DNA from: Rhabditoides inermis
Lineage: Eukaryota > Nematoda > Chromadorea > Rhabditida > Rhabditidae
NCBI GenBank assembly: GCA_963966185.1
Contig: CAWZYM010000232.1
Location: 124,001-188,000 of the forward strand
Direction: 5' to 3'
Length of the DNA stretch: 64,000 bases
The position numbers were made by a program, and so were the translations under genes. Of this stretch, positions 61,511 to 64,000 are shown piece by piece. The stretch's first letter is position 1. Every line of letters begins with the position of its first letter. The notes below the pieces were generated by a model. That model had not been told where the DNA came from, did not search any database, and was given only the letters and a program-made list of their open reading frames with translations.

Positions 61511-63846
61511 ATGCGTTGGCTGTGTCTTGTCGCGGCGGCTGCGGCCCTCTTCGCACACTCGGCAGCCTCGTTCCACGGAGACTTCAACCTCCATACCCTC
61601 ACCGAAATGATTGGTGCGTTTATCATGTGTTTTTTTTCTTGAATGCTTGGGGTCATGACGGAATGATAGCAGTGTATACTTGCAGACCGTCTTCTGCCTG
61701 CGGGTTCTCCGAAGATCTCCTCGTTCTCGTCGGTGATGTCGCCTTGTGCGGCCGCGTGTGTGCCTCCCGCCGACAGAGTCCTCTCAGCCATGCACAGCTT
61801 CATGAACCGCGACGGCAAGATGGACTCGGGCAGCGTCGCCAAGCTGTGCAGGTCAGTCTACGCCATGCTTACTTACTGTACATGTAGTTTATACGGAGAC
61901 AGCGTGTGCTGTTGATGAACATAATGTTTCACGTGTTTGTGCCCTACACTACCTGGCTGTTGCAGTGAGCTGTCTTCGTCTGTGGCTTGCGTTCAGTCGG
62001 GTTGCTCTGCCACCACCACTGCCGACCTCGCCCTCACTGCACACAAGCTCATCTGCGTCGAGAACTTTGAAAGTACGTTGCACAATCCAAAATTCTTCTA
62101 GTATTATGGCATGGGTACATATTGATTTTGCTTTGCAGTCCTGCCCGACTCGATCTCGTGCATTCGCGACGCGATGCCCTCGTTCAAGGTAATCGATAAA
62201 ACATGAGTTATTGATTAGTTGCCATGTCAGGACCACTGCGAGCCGCTGTGCAGCCGCGACATCAACTCGACGGTGGTCAGTCTGGACGTGCAGGGAGTGT
62301 GCGAGTGAGTTGGTGATGCTCTTGACAAAACTGTTGACAAATGCTCTTGACAAAAATGCTCTTGACAACGCTGTTGACAAAAAACAGAGACCAATTCGAT
62401 CGTTGTCCATGTATGTGTTGAGCAGAGCTTCGATATGCGCTCTCAAGTGTGTTCGGGAGGCGGTGAGCAAGCAGTGCAGACACGCCAACTCTTCTCTCTT
62501 CGATACGGTGCGTGGCATGGGAGAGTATTATTATTAGTTATTTGCTGTTGTATTTTAGAAGTCGTAATTATTCTGTAAACAATGTGTTTGTATTTTAAAT
62601 TGCTTCTTACACCTTGTTTCCGCAATGCTCACCTCGTTTCAGCTATTCGACGCGTTCTCCCGCGGACAGGGCTCGACGTTCGACGATCTTCTTTCGTGGA
62701 TGCTCCCTCAACAGTGCAAGAAGATCCCCACCGGAGACAGGCTCACCAACGAGCTCAAGAACCTCCAGCACGACGTGAAACAGAAGCTCGAGCAGGCCAA
62801 GAAGGGAGCTGCCAAGGTGAGCGTGTGAGGATCCTGTCCCCTTCCACATATCTTGTCTTGCAGCCGATTGACTCGGAGACTGGCGTCTCGCAGTCGCAGC
62901 CGCCTGTGGAGGAGGCCCCCCTGCCGAGTTCGGTCGGCCGCTCCGTCAAGAAACCCTCGTCTTCCTCCGCCGCCTCCACCTCTTCCGACCTCACCCAGCA
63001 GAATCCCAAAGATCTCCTCTCGCAGGTGAATGGTGTAATTTTACAATCCTTCATCTAACATACAACGTCGTGTCCAATGTTAATATTGTTTACATTTACA
63101 TCACGACATTGCATTTATTTATTTTTGGATGTTTTCAGCTTGTCTCGTTGCTGCAGCAGTCCGGCGGGGATAACTTGTTCGGCTCGTTCGGCAACGACCT
63201 CATCAACAATCTTATCAGAACGTGAGTAGATGGAGATGAGTACAGGGAACTACGACCGGTGTACATCAACATCAACCCACTTATACAATTCAGAAATTAT
63301 ATCACTGGCATTTTGCGTGTTGTGTGATGAGAATGATATGTATTGGAACGATTTCAGTGCCCCCCTGGAGTCGCCAGTGTTGGTTGATGGTGAGATGCGT
63401 ATCGCGCGTATTCAGATGCTAGACTGGCAGAGGAACCCGGTCGAGACTCCGGACATCGAGACGGTCGCCCGCCTGCTCATCGTACGTCACGTCTCGTTGT
63501 TCTCCAGTCGTGAGCCCTCTGTGTTCAGGATCAGTTGGCTGCGGCGGAGACTCACTCGAACCGGGTGCCTGCGACGCGGACGAATGACGTGCACGATGCG
63601 CTCGGGGAGATTGAGAAGGACGAGGAGAAGAAGCACGGGAGAGAGGGAGGTGGGGGACATAGGTGAGAACTGTGTCACGTGGCTGCTTCAGTGTCTGTGG
63701 TGGGCCACCGGCGGTCTCGCATGTGGTCGGGGGTGCGGCAGCAGCTCCTCACTCGTTCCACTGGCATGGAGGAGGACGAGGAGGACGCCTCGGTGGTCCC
63801 CTCTGTCTGCATCGCCCTCGCCCTCGCGGTCGCCGCTGCTCTGTAG
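61511..63846 (+). CDS. Secreted Cys-rich protein, CPG4-like cysteine pattern
   Basis: About 13 exons join in frame. Signal peptide MRWLCLVAAAAALFAHSAAS, then FHGDFNLHTLTEMID, SPCAAACVPPADRVLSAMHS, SELSSSVACVQSGCSATTTA with LTAHKLICVENFE, LPDSISCIRDAMPSFKDHCE, PLCSRDINSTVVSLDVQGVC, ASICALKCVREAVSKQCRHA and LSWMLPQQCKKIPTGDRL. A Ser-rich acidic stretch follows (PPVEEAPLPSSVGRSVKKPS) and a C-terminus that, with a GTGGGG donor, ends in the hydrophobic VPSVCIALALAVAAAL, suggesting a membrane or GPI anchor. The CxxxC and paired-Cys spacing recalls the nematode chondroitin-proteoglycan CPG4 domain, but this is a loose match. The last splice is ambiguous: the stronger GTGAGA donor changes frame. Confidence 0.65.
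62313..62385. repeat. Intronic GCTCTTGACAAA/GTTGACAAA tandem repeat
   Basis: Five units of a 12-16 base motif alternating GCTCTTGACAA and CTGTTGACAAA, in an intron of the 61511 gene. Confidence 0.85.
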
Positions 63847-64000
63847 AGTATTGATCGTATTGTGATATTTCTGCTTTATACGAATGTGATACTTTTTTAC
63901 TGCTTGGAATATCCAGTTTTACCTTATATGCTGTGCCATGTTGATGAGAGTTTTACACTGATAAACGTATTTTATGTTTTACTTACTTCAACACTTGTGA

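Overview
This window is nematode nuclear DNA. The evidence is a major-sperm-protein (MSP) domain gene, DUF1057-type alpha/beta hydrolases (a family I know mainly from nematodes), short introns ending in TTTCAG, closely spaced same-strand gene groups that look like nematode operons, and abundant CT/GA microsatellites. It does not look like Caenorhabditis elegans: it is more GC-rich and repeat-rich and carries an intact DIRS-type retroelement. I cannot name the species. All gene models were built by eye from splice signals and reading-frame continuity.

Region by region: 1-5.7 kb is mostly intergenic, with tRNA-derived SINE-like repeats, a perfect CCAAT-containing palindrome and a fold-back element. 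5.7-9.8 kb holds an unrecognised multi-exon gene whose largest intron contains a decayed antisense coiled-coil gene between two related fold-back repeats. 10.8-12.8 kb (minus) is a DHHC palmitoyltransferase. 14.9-15.7 kb (minus) is an MSP-domain gene, divergent from an M14 metallocarboxypeptidase gene. The 3 kb around that divergent promoter is present three times: direct (15.5-18.5 kb), inverted (18.6-20.35 kb) and direct again (25.7-28.7 kb). Between the last two copies sits an apparently intact 5.3 kb DIRS-like tyrosine-recombinase retrotransposon (20353-25696). The MSP gene is complete only in the first copy and the carboxypeptidase only in the third (26363-31585).

32-42 kb is a run of secreted-protein genes: several tiny Gly/His/Tyr-rich proteins with MR-type signal peptides, one helical Cys-rich protein, and a BTB-Kelch gene among them. 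41.7-45.4 kb (minus) holds two tandem DUF1057 hydrolases with an intronic tRNA-Val(AAC). 46.3-47.1 kb is a PIF/Harbinger remnant with TAA target duplication. 48.1-50.5 kb is a secreted fold-type-II PLP enzyme. 50.8-60.9 kb (minus) is a three-gene tandem array of a C2H2 zinc-finger family I do not recognise; one intron contains a ~970 bp AATAAGAAG satellite. 61.5-63.8 kb is a secreted Cys-rich gene.

The most interesting item is the DIRS-like element. Its Gag appears to be encoded by seven exons whose phases all agree (359 codons), and the whole RT/RNase H and recombinase region lies inside the last Gag intron. Failure to splice that intron reads in frame from Gag into RT, so splicing would set the Gag to Gag-Pol ratio. 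The element also sits at the centre of a large genomic palindrome, which suggests a rearrangement primed in its inverted termini, or an assembly artefact.
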